A stretch of 64,000 bases of DNA from Periconia sp. R9002 (taxonomy: Eukaryota; Ascomycota; Dothideomycetes; Pleosporales; Periconiaceae): positions 348,038 to 412,037 of the forward strand of contig JAMAHW010000028.1 in assembly GCA_023627715.1 (NCBI GenBank). The letters are read 5' to 3'. The position numbers and the translations under genes were made by a program. The notes under the pieces are model-generated. The model made no database searches and was not told the DNA's origin. It saw nothing but the letters and a program-made list of their open reading frames with translations. The first letter of the stretch is position 1, and every line of letters starts with the position of its first letter. Positions 9,318 through 21,696 of this stretch are shown here, one piece after another.

Positions 9318-10958
9318 CTAATTGTAATCAAAAAGCACGCTGATGCTCTCGCCGTGGTGTACACGTCGGATTGCCTGCACTGCTGTCAGTCACTTTTTCA
9401 ATGGGAGCAGTATTCGTGCACAGACGTACCTCAGCAAAGACCTTGCCCACGTCCAAAACTTCGAGTTTCGGACATCTCTTCTTGTGATCCTCTTGGGGCA
9501 CGGTGTTTGTCACGACGACCTTATCCAATGCACTAGCGTTGATGCGGTCTATAGCGTCACCGCTCAAGATTCCGTGAGTGATGAGAGCTACTACATTTCT
9601 GGCGCCCTCTTTCTTCAACAGCTTTGCAGCTCGAGTAATGGTGTTGGAAGTATCAGCCAGATCGTCGATGAGGAAGCACTGTCGGTCCCTGACTTCTCCA
9701 ACCAACATCATAGTCGCATTCTGTCGGTCGTTTATCTGGGTAGGACGACGCTCCTATAAGCAGTCAGCACAACTCATCCTCGCAATATCTTTCCAAGATT
9801 GACTAGCCTTGTGGATAAGCGCGAATGGCATGCCCAACGCATCTGCAATCGCCGTAGCTCTCTTTGCTCCTCCGGCATCTGGACTTACAATCACTGCGTG
9901 CTGGTGATTGGGGATCAATTGTATGTACTTCCGGAGCATATGGCGGCCGTAGAGATTATCCACGGGGATGTCAAAGAAACCCTGATACTGAGGGTCATGA
10001 AGATCCATTGTGATAACGTGGTCCGCGCCCGCGCAAGTAAGAAGATCGGCAATAAGGGTACCCGCCTGCGCGACCCACTGCTTGTAGCCAGGCTGCGGTT
10101 CGAATGGCGGGAGTTTGATCGGGACTCTGGCATTGTGGTTGGAGCTATCCGCGCCGTTGGTGCCGTTCAATGCGAAATAACCGTTTTCGGATTTTTGGGA
10201 GTCAAGAGTATTGGAGCGCTTGATTGGGCTGATGGCATAGGCAGTGCCATTTCGATCCTGTGTGAGTTTGATGCGCTCCAGCTGCTTGTCCAAGGACGCG
10301 GTACCATTCGAGAGTCCTGCGCTCGCCTGCTGACCTGGATGTGGTGTCTGGGGCACACTTTCAAAGGTAAAGGTGCCCTGGCGACCGTGCGGCTGCGTGG
10401 GAACCTTGGCGAGAGGCGCGCCTATCTTATTGTAAGGAACGTCGCTCTGCCGAGAGTAAGGGAACAAGGGGAGGACGGCGGTGACACGCTTTGCTGAAGC
10501 TGTTCGGCAGGCGGAGATGCAGATCAACTAGATTGCGGATTAGGAGGAGCCTTCAGACGTGTACTCGCGAGCCTACCAGCTCCATCAAGTTGTCATTGAC
10601 TTTTCCAGCGCCGCTCTGCACAATGAAGACATCCTTCCCGCGCACGGATTCTCCAATCTCAACCCGGGTTTCACCAACAGCGAATTTGGAGAGCTTTGAC
10701 GAGTAGTTAGCGGAGGGATGCGAGTTCTGAAGGGGCGGGAGGCTCACGAGTCTCTTGGCTGGAGGTATTCCCAGGTGGTCGCAAATTTGCTCTATGGACG
10801 ATCAGAAAGACAGACAGATTATGGCGGGAAGGGTTGAGGTTTACGGGTCAATTGGGGGTGGCCTAGAGAAGAGAGGGATCAGATCAGCAACTCCAGTGTA
10901 AACATAGGGCGAAGTGCAACGTACTGCTGCCACCCAGGACGACAATATTGCGCACCAT
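9318..10958 (-). CDS. Ribose-phosphate pyrophosphokinase (PRPP synthetase) with internal insertion
   Basis: Makes PRPP from ribose 5-phosphate and ATP for purine, pyrimidine, His, Trp and NAD synthesis, in the cytosol. Seven exons, in coding order: 10958-10925, 10862-10845, 10791-10748, 10693-10577, 10527-9808, 9753-9430 and 9374-9318, giving 437 residues. The start reads [14 protein letters not shown], as in fungal homologues. Seen motifs: [52 protein letters not shown] and the PRPP loop DDLADTSNT (about residue 340). It ends [12 protein letters not shown]. Residues about 106-219 are a low-complexity insert of 114 residues absent from standard 320-residue enzymes. Such non-homologous inserts are known in fungal PRS subunits, so this may be one subunit of a hetero-oligomer. 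The intron 9807-9754 begins GC rather than GT. Confidence 0.93.
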
Positions 10959-12383
10959 TATGAGGGGAACGATGACGAGGGACGGTGGTGGGAATCGTCA
11001 ACCAAGCTGAAGTGTGGCGGTGGGGCTGAGAGAGGTGAGGTAAAAGTCGAGATGAGGGATATTGATTGCAGCAGATTGCGCAGGGCAAGAGCGGATATCG
11101 CCTTTGGGGGCGTATGGGCTTGTTTTTCAACGATGGGGTGGCATGGTGGATGAATGAAGGTTGTAGCAGAAAATATGCGGTTGAAGATTTCTAGCGGGGA
11201 CCCCGGGCCAAGGGTCGTCGCCTCGGCTGGGTTACCGTTTTGCGCAATCAAGCTACTTAAGCTTTTGCATGCAGCACGACATACCTGCAGTATAGCTTCC
11301 CACCCACCTTTAAATCATTACATGTACATACATTTACACGCCTAATTACTTCATGGACACCCCTTACTATTACCTTTGATGAGGATTCGTCTTCTCGTGG
11401 CTCTTTGTTCTTTCTTGGCGTTCCGCTCTTTTACCGGGACCACTATTTCAGCACAAAAGCTACCTGATATCCACAAACCTGCACGTAATCCATTCTATAA
11501 TATGCAATATCATGTGTCAGAGTGTTCTCTCACATACTTGTTACACCTGCATATGTGTGGCCAAGGGGGAAAAACCAGCTACTAGTCTGCTCTCATCACC
11601 GAGATGATCTGCAGTATGGAGAGGAAACTTGGGCAGAAAACGGATTGATCGTGCCGGTAATGCTGATAATGACCTATATCGGACTTGAAAAGAAAATAAG
11701 ATAGATGAAATATCGAACAACTTTGTGAAAGTGGCTTATTTCTGGTCTCCTCGGCTTAGCGATGAATACCGTCGCGGGTTTGTCGAGGATAGATTGTAAA
11801 TATATGAGCATTGCTACTATGTTTGCACTGAGGTAATAAAGAATTCCTAGATTGTCTTGTGAAGACTATAGCTACTGTTAAATGGTGAGGAAACGTTTGC
11901 AGGTACTAATCAATTAGCATACGCTACATTTATATGCACAGTTGCTCATACAACTGTTAGATTGACGTTGTATGACATACATTAGTATTTCACTCGAAAA
12001 CCAGATCCATTTGGTTGTCTTTCGTCATTTTATTGTGCTTCTGTATCTGTGGTACGCGTTACTGTTGCGTCTTTGTCCTGAACAACGGTACAGTGAACAT
12101 ACTAGTCACACAATTTCAGTTTCGACAATCACTTCATTTTGTCCTTCTACATTTGAAAAAAGAGCCACATTTCATTTCATAAACTGTTTCAGGATGGGAG
12201 GTACGTAAAATAACGTGACAATTGATTCAACATACGTCTGGCAAACTTGATGCTAAGATACACTTGGTTAGCGTGTTTCCGTTTCCGGTCACGACATCAT
12301 GCAACAGGACTAGCCAAACCCGCCGGTGGAGCCCCTTCAACAATTCAAAGACAACACATTGACTTCTCCTCAAGAAAAATCGA
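10959..12383. other. Intergenic between divergent genes
   Basis: Contains the promoters of the PRPP synthetase gene (minus) and the DUF1365 gene (plus). No coding frame is credible. Confidence 0.5.
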
Positions 12384-14545
12384 ATGCTCTCCATGGAGGA
12401 TGAGAGACTGAGCGGTGAAGGATCGGTTCATTCTCTTTTGCTCCTATCAAGTTTCTCTGTGTTCTGCATGGTCTTTTCTACGCATACATGGCCTGGGCTC
12501 GTGGGTTGGGTGATAATTGGAAGTCTCAGGGTGGGTTATCGGGACCGGAAGGTCTTTTGGGATTGCATCTTTTTGGGGACTCTATGTGCTTTGGGAAAAA
12601 AAGATGATTTATTGGATTTGCTTAGAGTCACACAGGTTATGTCTGCGTCCCGCATCACTTTGGGATTGGCGATAAGTGCGCTTGTCATTGTGGTGTCGAT
12701 TGTGACTTTTGGATTAAGTTTCAATGGGAAAAGAGAGAGCAACTTGAAAGATCAGGCCGGTGAGGGAGAAGTGGAAGGTATTCGAAAATGGAGTTTGGAG
12801 CACCCACAGCCTCTCATTTTCCCGAGTCGGACCACACATACACGATTCTTTCCACAAAAGCATTCCTTTGGGTATAACTATCTGCTTTGTGGATATCCTA
12901 TCGTTCCAACAGGCACTACAATGGAAGGCAAAGGCATCAGTGATGGTAAGGATCGGAACCTCGGATTTCAATGGCTTCCTGTGAGAGCCAAAGACTACCT
13001 GAAGCGTGGACAAGACTTGCTGGGGTTTTACGATAAGCTACAATCATTCTTGAGGGAAAGGGTACGTATTATTTTCCGTTTGAGAATAGTTCTTGCGTGT
13101 AAAAGCCTACTAATCGGAGCAGGGCGTAGAAGACATCGAATGGTCTTATGCATACCTTGTCACAGCTCCACGTCTCTTCGAATATGCTTTCAACCCTGTG
13201 TCGTTTTGGTACATCTATAACACGAACCACGATCTCATTAAAATGATCCTAGAGGTCAATAATACCTTTGACGAGCGTCGTATTTATCTACTGGACGGAG
13301 CGGACTCATCCGCCTCGCTCGATTCGACGAAGACGAATTTCACAGACATATGGAAAAAGGACTTCCACGTTTCGCCTTTCAATTCCCGGAAGGGCTCATA
13401 CGCTTTGAAAGCACTTAATCCTTTTCCATCGCCAAGCTGTGAGGAACCAAAAATCGACAACACGATTACGCTGAATTCCTCAAAGAATCACGCGAAAATC
13501 GTGGCACGAGTGTACGCCACTGGAAAACCTTTGAGTATGAGGGACATGGACTGGGTAAATATTGTTCGCTTTGCCGGCAGATGGTGGTGGACAGGCCTGG
13601 CTACCTTTCCGCGCATCATCAAGGAAGCATACAAGCTATATTTTCGACGAAGTCTCCGTGTTTGGTTTCGTCCCGAAGTTGTAGATACAAGCATAGGGCG
13701 CATGCCAACCGCTATTGAGAGGTGAGGAAAGAGTGTTTTGGAAATTGCTCACGTCGCTCACATTGGCCAGGGCATTAGAATGTGTGTTCCGGGATTACTT
13801 GAAACATCTTGTTCAAAACTCGCACGAGCCGATGGAGCTGGATTACGAACCTGCCATCCCAGACAAGCCAGCAATGGTGGCTGTACCAACCCACCGTTCA
13901 GGTCAAAGTGTAGAGCTCGCGAGGCTGCATGTGCGGATCACGACTCCGGCGTTTTACTCTCGCTTGGTACATTATGCATATACGGCAGAGGCATTCGACC
14001 GAGAACATACGTTTACCGACGAGAAGAATCGAACCGCTTGGATATCTCGTCCAGAACTTCTTGTTAGATTACTGCCAAAAGGATCTTCCACTGAAGACAC
14101 CCGTAGTGGTACACTTGGAATAAGAGGTTATTTTGATGAACTTCGATGGGAATTGCTGAGAAAGCTGAGATGTCCACCTCCTGAGCCTGCCTATCCCCTT
14201 TCACCAAAAAGTTTCAATTCGACTATAGATGATATTCGAGCGTGGCCGTATTCGGACATGGATCGCTTTGTAAGAGAAGGTAGCGAGTACGCGGGAGCAT
14301 ACAGGAGGATAGTCACAAAGCTTTTCCTGGCTCAGCGGTTTTGCCTTGGTTTCACGGCTGCTGTAGATTTTATCGACTTCATTTCGAGACTTGCGCTCTG
14401 TTGGATCGGCTATAGAAGCCTTGCTGTATGGGAAGCGGATTGCGACAGGCAACGCAATTCATGTACATGGCGGATGGACACATTAAGCCGAGTGCTTGGT
14501 ATATGTGCATGCCACATTTACGGACTGCTTAAAGGTTACAGATGA
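12384..14545 (+). CDS. DUF1365 family membrane-associated protein
   Basis: Three exons, 12384-13061, 13123-13721 and 13771-14545, give 683 residues. The introns of 61 and 49 bases keep phase; the second joins TAIER to ALECVFRDY. The start is the first ATG in frame, but a methionine three codons later would serve as well. Two hydrophobic stretches (about residues 17-50 and 90-112) suggest N-terminal membrane anchoring. DUF1365 begins near residue 145 with the family signature FPSRTTHTRFFPQKHSFGY. It continues with APRLFEYAFNPVSFWYIYN, KDFHVSPFNSRKGSY and a C-terminal NIVRFAGRWWWTG segment. Bacterial relatives sit next to cyclopropane-fatty-acid synthase and flavin amine-oxidase genes, which hints at lipid modification. 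No such neighbours occur here. The molecular function is unknown. Confidence 0.88.
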
Positions 14546-15662
14546 ATACAACAAATAGCCTCTGGACTGTTGACCTTTTCACATGCGGCGAGTTTCGCAT
14601 TCATTGCAATTGATTAAGCAGTGCCTTTGGGGGTGTTAGAGATGCAGATGCCAAGGTCCCATAATCAGTATCGCTCTAGCCGTTATCGATAACCGAGGTC
14701 CGCTCGCAGATCATCACAAGTCAAACCACGCACGCTCGACAAACAAAGAAAGCAAGTTCACGGTAAGTTACAGGAGAATGCGAGCGCTCACTCTTCACAT
14801 GCTTGGAATTGATCAGCCTTGTGGGTTAGGATATTGACGGCAAAAGTTTCTAACACATGTGAAGAAGGCATCCACTAGTCAGAAAGGAAAGTCTTGCGGG
14901 CGGTGCTGTACACACACACATCTGAAGAGAGCTTTCAAAGAGATACCCACGCGATCACGGAAGCTACGGAGGTTGAAAAGGATGTGCTCGAAGATATGAA
15001 TTGGCGGGCTTCTTGTAAAATTCTCAATTTCGTGGTACAACGTCATGCCGTTGGAGTCTTCCCCTCCCCCAATGCGGATCTGCACCAAGCTCCCATGACG
15101 CGCGCGCCGTCCTTTGGGCCGAGACATCTTCGTCGACGAGCCATCACCGAGGGACATGGATGAGATGGGTCATGTTCAGCATCATTTGCTCGGCCAAATG
15201 GTATCGCCTTACCGATCACTCCCGAGGCCACACTAGCTTTCTGAGGAACAGCGGAGCCCACCAACGTGGAGTAGTTCGCTCTGGGGTCGGCCACCACTTT
15301 CAGCTGTTAACCAAGTTGGCTTTGAGGATGCAGCACAGCTTCCAATTCGTCGCCATGATGCACCATCCTTATGATGGCTTGGCCTATGCCCGTTTTCTTG
15401 AAACTTTGGTCCGCCAGAGCGACCCTGTGCACTTTTCATTGGCGCTGTCTCATCCGAGGTTCTATCCCCAAGTCTTGTCTGTGTCATCAATTTGTCAAAG
15501 AAAACCTCTAAAGCTCCCCGTCTCCGCTCGTGGTTTGTTTTCCTGTTCCTTCTTTCTCTATCTTTCAAAAGTAGTCCGAATTGCTCTAGTTGGAACTAGC
15601 TATACTTCCTGCATTGCTTGATTGTACATTCCGAGCATCTATATATACACATTCTTGCCACC
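14546..15662. other. Intergenic, promoter region of isocitrate lyase
   Basis: Several overlapping minus-strand frames occur between 14879 and 15568 in a locally GC-richer stretch. They do not splice into a recognisable protein. The end nearest the isocitrate lyase ATG has a pyrimidine-rich leader and a short TATATA run at 15641. Carbon-source control is expected for this gene, but no regulator site was assigned. Confidence 0.45.
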
Positions 15663-17483
15663 ATGGCCAACATTGACGCCGAGGAAAGACAGTACCAGCA
15701 GGAAGTCGAGGATGTAAAGAAGTGGTGGAGTGATGAGCGGTGGAGATTCACAAGAAGGCCATTCACAGCCGAGCAGATTGTGCAAAAGAGGGGGTCGCTG
15801 AAGCTCACATATCCCAGCAATGCGCAGGCGAAGAAGATGTGGAATATCGTGGAGCAAAGGTTCAAGGTAATAAATACCTTCGAAAAACATACGCCTGGTA
15901 CTTTACTGACTTAGACGATAGAATCGCGATGCGAGCTTTACCTATGGGTGCCTCGATCCTGTCATGATCACTCAGATGGCCAAGTATCTGGACACTGTCT
16001 ATGTTTCCGGCTGGCAATGCTCGTCGACTGCTTCTACAACAGATGAACCCGGACCCGATCTGGCTGACTACCCAATGGTAATGTTGGTTCCCTCACCATC
16101 GACCTGTTTTCTAACCATCAATAGACAACTGTCCCTAATAAGGTGCAACATTTGTTCATGGCACAGCTCTTCCATGACCGAAAGCAACGAGAAGAACGTC
16201 TATCGACCGAGAAATCGAAACGCGCGAGTCTCGCGAATGTTGACTATTTGCGGCCGATCATCGCCGACGCAGACACGGGTCATGGAGGTCTCACCGCTAT
16301 CATGAAGCTTACGAAGCTATTCATCGAGAAGGGTGCTGCTGGCATCCACATCGAGGACCAGGCGCCAGGAACCAAGAAGTGTGGACATATGGCTGGAAAG
16401 GTGCTGGTACCCATCAGTGAGCACATCAATCGCTTAGTCGCCATCAGAGCACAAGCAGATATTATGGGTAAGTGAAGCCAAAAGGCCCTGTACAATATCC
16501 ATGTACTGACGAAACTCAAGGCGTTGACCTCCTGGCTGTTGCGCGCACCGACTCCGAAGCGGCCACCCTTATAACTTCCACCATTGACCCTCGAGATCAT
16601 CACTACATTCAAGGCAGCACAAATCCCGCTCTGCAACCTCTTAATGAACTGATGTATGCGGCGGAGCAATCGGGCAAATCTGGCCCCGAACTTCAGGCCA
16701 TCGAAGATGCTTGGACCAAGGAAGCTCACCTCAAGCTTTTCCACGAGGCGGTCATCGATACCATCAATGCGGGCGTGCACGTCAATAAGGAGGGTATGAT
16801 CGCTGAGTTTCTCGAAAAGAGCAAAGGAAAGAGCAATGCGGAGGCGCGAGCAATCGCGAAAGGTATTACGGGAGTTGACATCTACTTCGACTGGGAAGCT
16901 GCCAGGACTCGCGAGGGCTACTACAGGTATCAAGGTGGATGTCAATGCGCCATCAATCGTGCTGTCGCATACGCCCCGTACGCTGATATGATCTGGATGG
17001 AGTCCAAACTGCCTGATTATGCTCAAGCTAAGGAGTTCGCGGAAGGCGTGCACGCCGTGTGGCCAGAGCAAAAGTATTTTTCCCTCCCAAGTTCCAACTG
17101 TTCAATCATCTAACAAGCCTATCAGACTCGCATACAACCTCTCTCCTTCCTTCAACTGGAAGGCCGCCATGCCGCGCGACGAGCAGGAAACATACATCAA
17201 ACGTCTTGGTCAGCTAGGCTACTGCTGGCAATTCATTACGCTCGCGGGTCTGCACCAAACCGCGCTTATGGCTGATACCTTCAGCAAGGCATATGCCAAA
17301 CAAGGAATGCGTGCTTATGGCGAAATCATTCAAGAACCGGAAGCTGATAATAAGGTCGACGTGCTGACGCATCAGAAATGGAGCGGTGCAAACTATGTCG
17401 ACAACCTGCTGAAGATGGTTACAGGCGGTGTCAGTTCGACTTCGGCCATGGGCAAAGGCGTCACGGAAGATCAATTCAAGTAG
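15663..17483 (+). CDS. ICL1: Isocitrate lyase
   Basis: Cleaves isocitrate to glyoxylate and succinate, the first glyoxylate-bypass step, needed for growth on acetate and fatty acids. Five exons, 15663-15866, 15922-16077, 16125-16467, 16521-17073 and 17126-17483, give 537 residues, the usual fungal length. The start is in GCCACCATGG context. Seen: GWQCSSTAS, the Mg-binding [10 protein letters not shown], the catalytic KKCGH at about residues 204-208, [12 protein letters not shown], and NLSPSFNWK. The four introns are 47-55 bases. The C-terminus ends EDQFK, so no type 1 peroxisomal signal (SKL-like) is visible. Entry into peroxisomes, if any, would need another route. In other ascomycetes the orthologue (acuD) is induced by acetate and repressed by glucose. 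Confidence 0.96.
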
Positions 17484-18303
17484 GATGCACATCATATAAG
17501 ATGAAGAGAAAGGAGTGAGTGTGTAGAAACGAATCCTTCTGTGACCCAGGTGTCTTCAGGGAAGGATATATCGATAACGGTAGCAATGAATGACGAATAA
17601 CTCCTGTTCTGCGCATGACCAACCCTCGACATGTACGTTGTAAGCTCCCCTCGAGTATATATGCATATAATTATGAATAAGCACTCTGTTTTGGAATCAG
17701 AAAACTGTCTTCACCGCTGCGCACCGCATTGTTCGAGAGGAAACCAATGAAAACTGCGCCACATTGACTCGTACATAATATACTGCCTACACGAACGCCC
17801 CTTGCAGGTCAGTCAGCTCGGCGTAGTGTGGATGACTAGAACAAGTAGAGAGGCTGAATGCACGCACAAGCTTACCTTGGTCCTAAAATGGCGAAGTGAA
17901 ATATTCAATGAAAATAGAAACAGTTTGTTACTCTTGCCTTTTACAGATCAATACACCATATCATCATTAGGCCGATTCGGCAGACGAACTGCTCGCGACA
18001 ACATTGGAATCATTGCGACCTCCGGAACGACGACGCCCAAAAGTGAAATTGAAGATATGAATATTGTAATATCATTAAGATGACGAAAGCATCGTTTTTG
18101 GCGCGTAAAATACAGGGTCCGAGAGCATACGCGTGATGGCTTTAGAGGTGCCTGGTAGTGGCTGTGCAGGAGCTGAGTGGAGGCTTATGTGCTTGCTCAA
18201 TGCTTATCCATCACCATACATATACAAGCAATACGCTGCCAATTTTCAGAAACGTAAAGCACTCATCAATCTCCATACACCAACAAAAAACGCGGAACCA
18301 ACC
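17484..18303. other. Intergenic, no gene seen
   Basis: 3' region of isocitrate lyase and the likely leader of the next gene, whose last 40 bases are AC-rich before the ATG at 18304. Confidence 0.5.
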
Positions 18304-18873
18304 ATGCAAGGAGCCTTGGAAATCGTTGAGACGGCCGAAGCGCGCCACGAACCAGAAGTAACAACTACCACCGACAACACGATGGACTCGAGCGAAGCAC
18401 CACGCAACCATCCAACAACACCACTAAACACCACGCCACAACCAGAACCCTACACCGTCTCAGACCTCCAAACCAACCCCAAAGACCCTCTTTACACCGA
18501 AATCAACATTCCGCTCCCTCACCTGCAAAAAACACACTCATCGTCTTACTCGACACTGCGCAACCGCGCGCACAGCTTACATCCTTCGTTCAAACCATTC
18601 CACCGCCGCGGATCGTCCAGCGACTCAAATACATCGGCACAAGGCAACACGGCACCTAGACGCTCCCACGAAGTGCCTGTAGTTAAGAGCAGAGAAGTCG
18701 CAGCTGCCATGGATCTGAGGAAGCGGCATAGGCGGAGCAGGACGGTGGATGCGCTGGCTGTTGTTCCTGCCGTGTTGTTTTTGAGGGCTGAGCTTTTCAC
18801 GCCAATGAGGGAGGTAGAAGAGGAGGGTACGAAGAGTAGGACGGAAATTAATTGGGAGAATGGGATGATTTGA
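18304..18873 (+). CDS. Hypothetical Thr/Ser/Pro-rich basic protein
   Basis: A single-exon frame of 189 residues. I chose the ATG at 18304 (CCAACCATGC context) over an earlier in-frame ATG at 18133, because the sequence between them looks like a leader. The first 80 residues are rich in Thr, Pro, Glu and Asn. A basic stretch follows (STLRNRAHSLHPSFKPFHRR) and then a second basic run (MDLRKRHRRSRTVDAL). There is no signal peptide or membrane segment. The basic run could be a nuclear signal and the Ser-rich part a phosphorylation target, but no family is recognised. It could be a lineage-specific protein. Confidence 0.55.
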   Translation: MQGALEIVETAEARHEPEVTTTTDNTMDSSEAPRNHPTTPLNTTPQPEPYTVSDLQTNPKDPLYTEINIPLPHLQKTHSSSYSTLRNRAHSLHPSFKPFHRRGSSSDSNTSAQGNTAPRRSHEVPVVKSREVAAAMDLRKRHRRSRTVDALAVVPAVLFLRAELFTPMREVEEEGTKSRTEINWENGMI

Positions 18874-21696
18874 AGGGGTAGGGTCGGGTGATGCGGCTTT
18901 TTATGTCGTGGTTGTAATACTACACGTGTGGTATTTGATATCGTCTAGATTGTGGTAGAGGGATAAATTGGCGAGGGGTGACGATGATGAGCAGAGTTGG
19001 CAGCGCCACTGTCCTTGAAGAGGAGGGTACGCGGAGTCAAGATTCAACCTGTTCAGAAGGTTTATGGGTTGAGCCGAGTTGGAGACCAGAGGAGACATTT
19101 TCCTTCGACTCATGATGAACTGGTTTCGCGGAAAGTAGATGGGTCGTCCGGATGGACTTACGAATTGTCGATACTGTTGCGACAGCGCAGAATGTGTGCG
19201 TGAGAGAGGGAGAGAGAGGGGGGCAGAAAAGGGTGGGAGGAAGAGACAAGACATCATTTTCACACATTACTACCTTATTCGTTTTGTACATACATATATC
19301 CATATCTACCTTGTAATGAACATATTTCTTTCTACTCGAATTCCTATGGTATCACTTACATTCTGAATAATATGATCGCGAAAAGAACATGAGGCAGTTA
19401 AATCTGTAGCTCACATAGGTCATCAGAGAAGTCACCCGTAGAGTGGAGATAAGCCCGCCGTCTGGGGGTTGGTAGTTGTACTCGTCGGTTGTGGCAGAGG
19501 TTTTAGAAGGGTATTAATTGAGAAAATACGTATACAAACTATGCTCTTTGCTGGTTTTCGTATATGCATTGGTGGAATTGTAGTTATGGTACAGACCTCT
19601 TGTTCCCAGAGTAATTTAATTCAGCGGAATTCTTCGCAGATACTCATGAACGGAGCTTTTAGTGGTGACTTGTCTGACCATTAAGGGTGGATACCTCAAT
19701 TTTTTTAGGTGAACAATGAGGAAATATAAAGCTTATATAGACGAACTAAAATGTACGACTTCTAGGATGGTGGAAAGATAATCGGAGTATTTGGATGGTT
19801 GCGTTTAGGTTATGTGCTTTTATAGGGGCGTTAGTATTGGATAGTAATGTACATATCAATTTATGTATACGTATTCAGCCTGATTCTCTTCCAGATATAA
19901 TTTCGTGATGTGTTTTCTATGTTAAGTTGAGAGATATGCAGCAGCTATTGAATTCAAATATTTGCATAGAATGTGAATAAGGTGCTTTTTGAAGTCTAGC
20001 CTTTCTGGTAATTCCCATGAGTCTTGACTGGTGGACAGGCACAAAGGCAACCACGCGAACACGATTTGCTCTATGCGCAAATAAGTGCGAATCTGCGAGA
20101 AATGTGCATGTACGAAAGAGAGTTCTTCCCGGACGCCCATTATAGATATAGATACGGAGCTTGATCTGTGCATGCCACGATCAACAGTCAGCCACCAACG
20201 GAAAAGCAAATTACGATGGGTGAGTAGGTACGCGTCAACGAGGCACGCACAGCAAAAGAAACTCGAGTCACATTACTCTCTTGGCTCGGGCGCCGCCTGT
20301 GCTAGATAACGATTCCTCGAATTCGGACACGTTGCATACTTTATGATTTATGCATTTAGCTGGAGATGACTCCGACGGTGAATCTGCCTTGCCCTTGGGA
20401 CCGGGTCATTTTATGTGTGTTTGCAGCACACATTATATGCATCAATTGCAGTTCTGCAGGTTCCAGGGAGCGTGGGGGCCATGGAATGCCAATTAGACAG
20501 AAACGACGAAAGGCAATTGCCGTCCGTCATGTATTGATTGACGGGATAGGCTGACTCCTGAGACTGGCGACTGCAGGAAGGTGAATTTATCACTATGCCG
20601 CTGCAGATACGAAAAGGAGCAAAGGATGATTAGATGCATTCGGACCAGTGTCGCCCCTGATGGACACGGGCGTCCAAACCTTGCAACAGATCAAACTTGC
20701 ATAATGGCCATTCGCTTGTTGAGGGGTCGGTCGATTGCAGGCGGGTCAGCCTTGAAACAGATTTGAAGTGTCCAGTGAGGAGCTGGATATGACAGACTCG
20801 AGTTACGCATAGGTACATGGCAGATGAATGGTTTCAGTGGATGACAGAGTGGCAGCACTGATGATTGCTAGATGGTGGGTTTGGATATGGTTTGTAGAAT
20901 CATTGAGAGACGTGTCAACTGGTATCAGGTACTGGACATCGAGTTGGTCACGCGCGCTTTGTCCTTTTTTTTCTTTTCTTTTCCTTTTTTTGAATTTTTG
21001 GTGAATTTTTTTTGGTTGGGTAGGGGATACCCGGGTAGTGCTTCAACAATATTTATTTTTCTCTTTGGCAAAATCCAATACAGGATTTCTTGGCTTGACC
21101 AGATGTCCCGAGAGTTTTGCTTCTTTCCGCTGCAAGAAATGACCCTGTTACATACTTTGGTAAGTTAGGTATGTAGCCTGGGGATTGCTGGTAAGAAGGG
21201 AAAAATAAGGAGGCTGATGATAAAGGGGAGCCGAGAGTGAAACGGGGGGAGGCAGCGCTAAAACAAGACACACGGCGATCGCCCATGCAACGTCATCGCC
21301 CAAACTTGAACCCTTGAACATCCACACGTGATGGGATGGCTGCTCGAACACTCCCTCCATTCAAATGTTCATGGAATCTTGTTTCCAGTCTCTCTCCCAC
21401 CTCCTCACTCACTTCCAGAACCGTGCCACAGTAATCTAATCGCTGCGTCGACTCCATCACACGACCTTGCCTTTGGCTTCGGGTTGGTTCATCCCACCAA
21501 TTACCGCCATCTCCTTGACCCCTCTTCTCGTCTCGTTCTCTTTGCCCGTTTCCACTACATACCTTAGCTCAGGTACCAACGTACATACCAACCCTTAGCC
21601 TTCGTGCCTACCCCTCCACCGACGACGAACCCACGCTTTTACATATATTCAGCATACCCACCTTACAACAACACCTTCCTACAAACCCGAGCCGCC
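18874..21696. other. Intergenic, 2.8 kb, no gene seen
   Basis: Frames on both strands are short and lack coding character. A T-rich tract (about 20966-21021) and a pyrimidine-rich leader close to 21697 are visible. No transposon remnant was recognised. Confidence 0.5.

Noticed and set aside
14879..15568. Overlapping minus-strand frames upstream of isocitrate lyase, including MSLGDGSSTKMSRPKGRR
   Set aside because: Composition is partly gene-like, but I could not splice the pieces into a protein of any known type, and the region is best explained as the isocitrate lyase promoter. Transcript data could reverse this.
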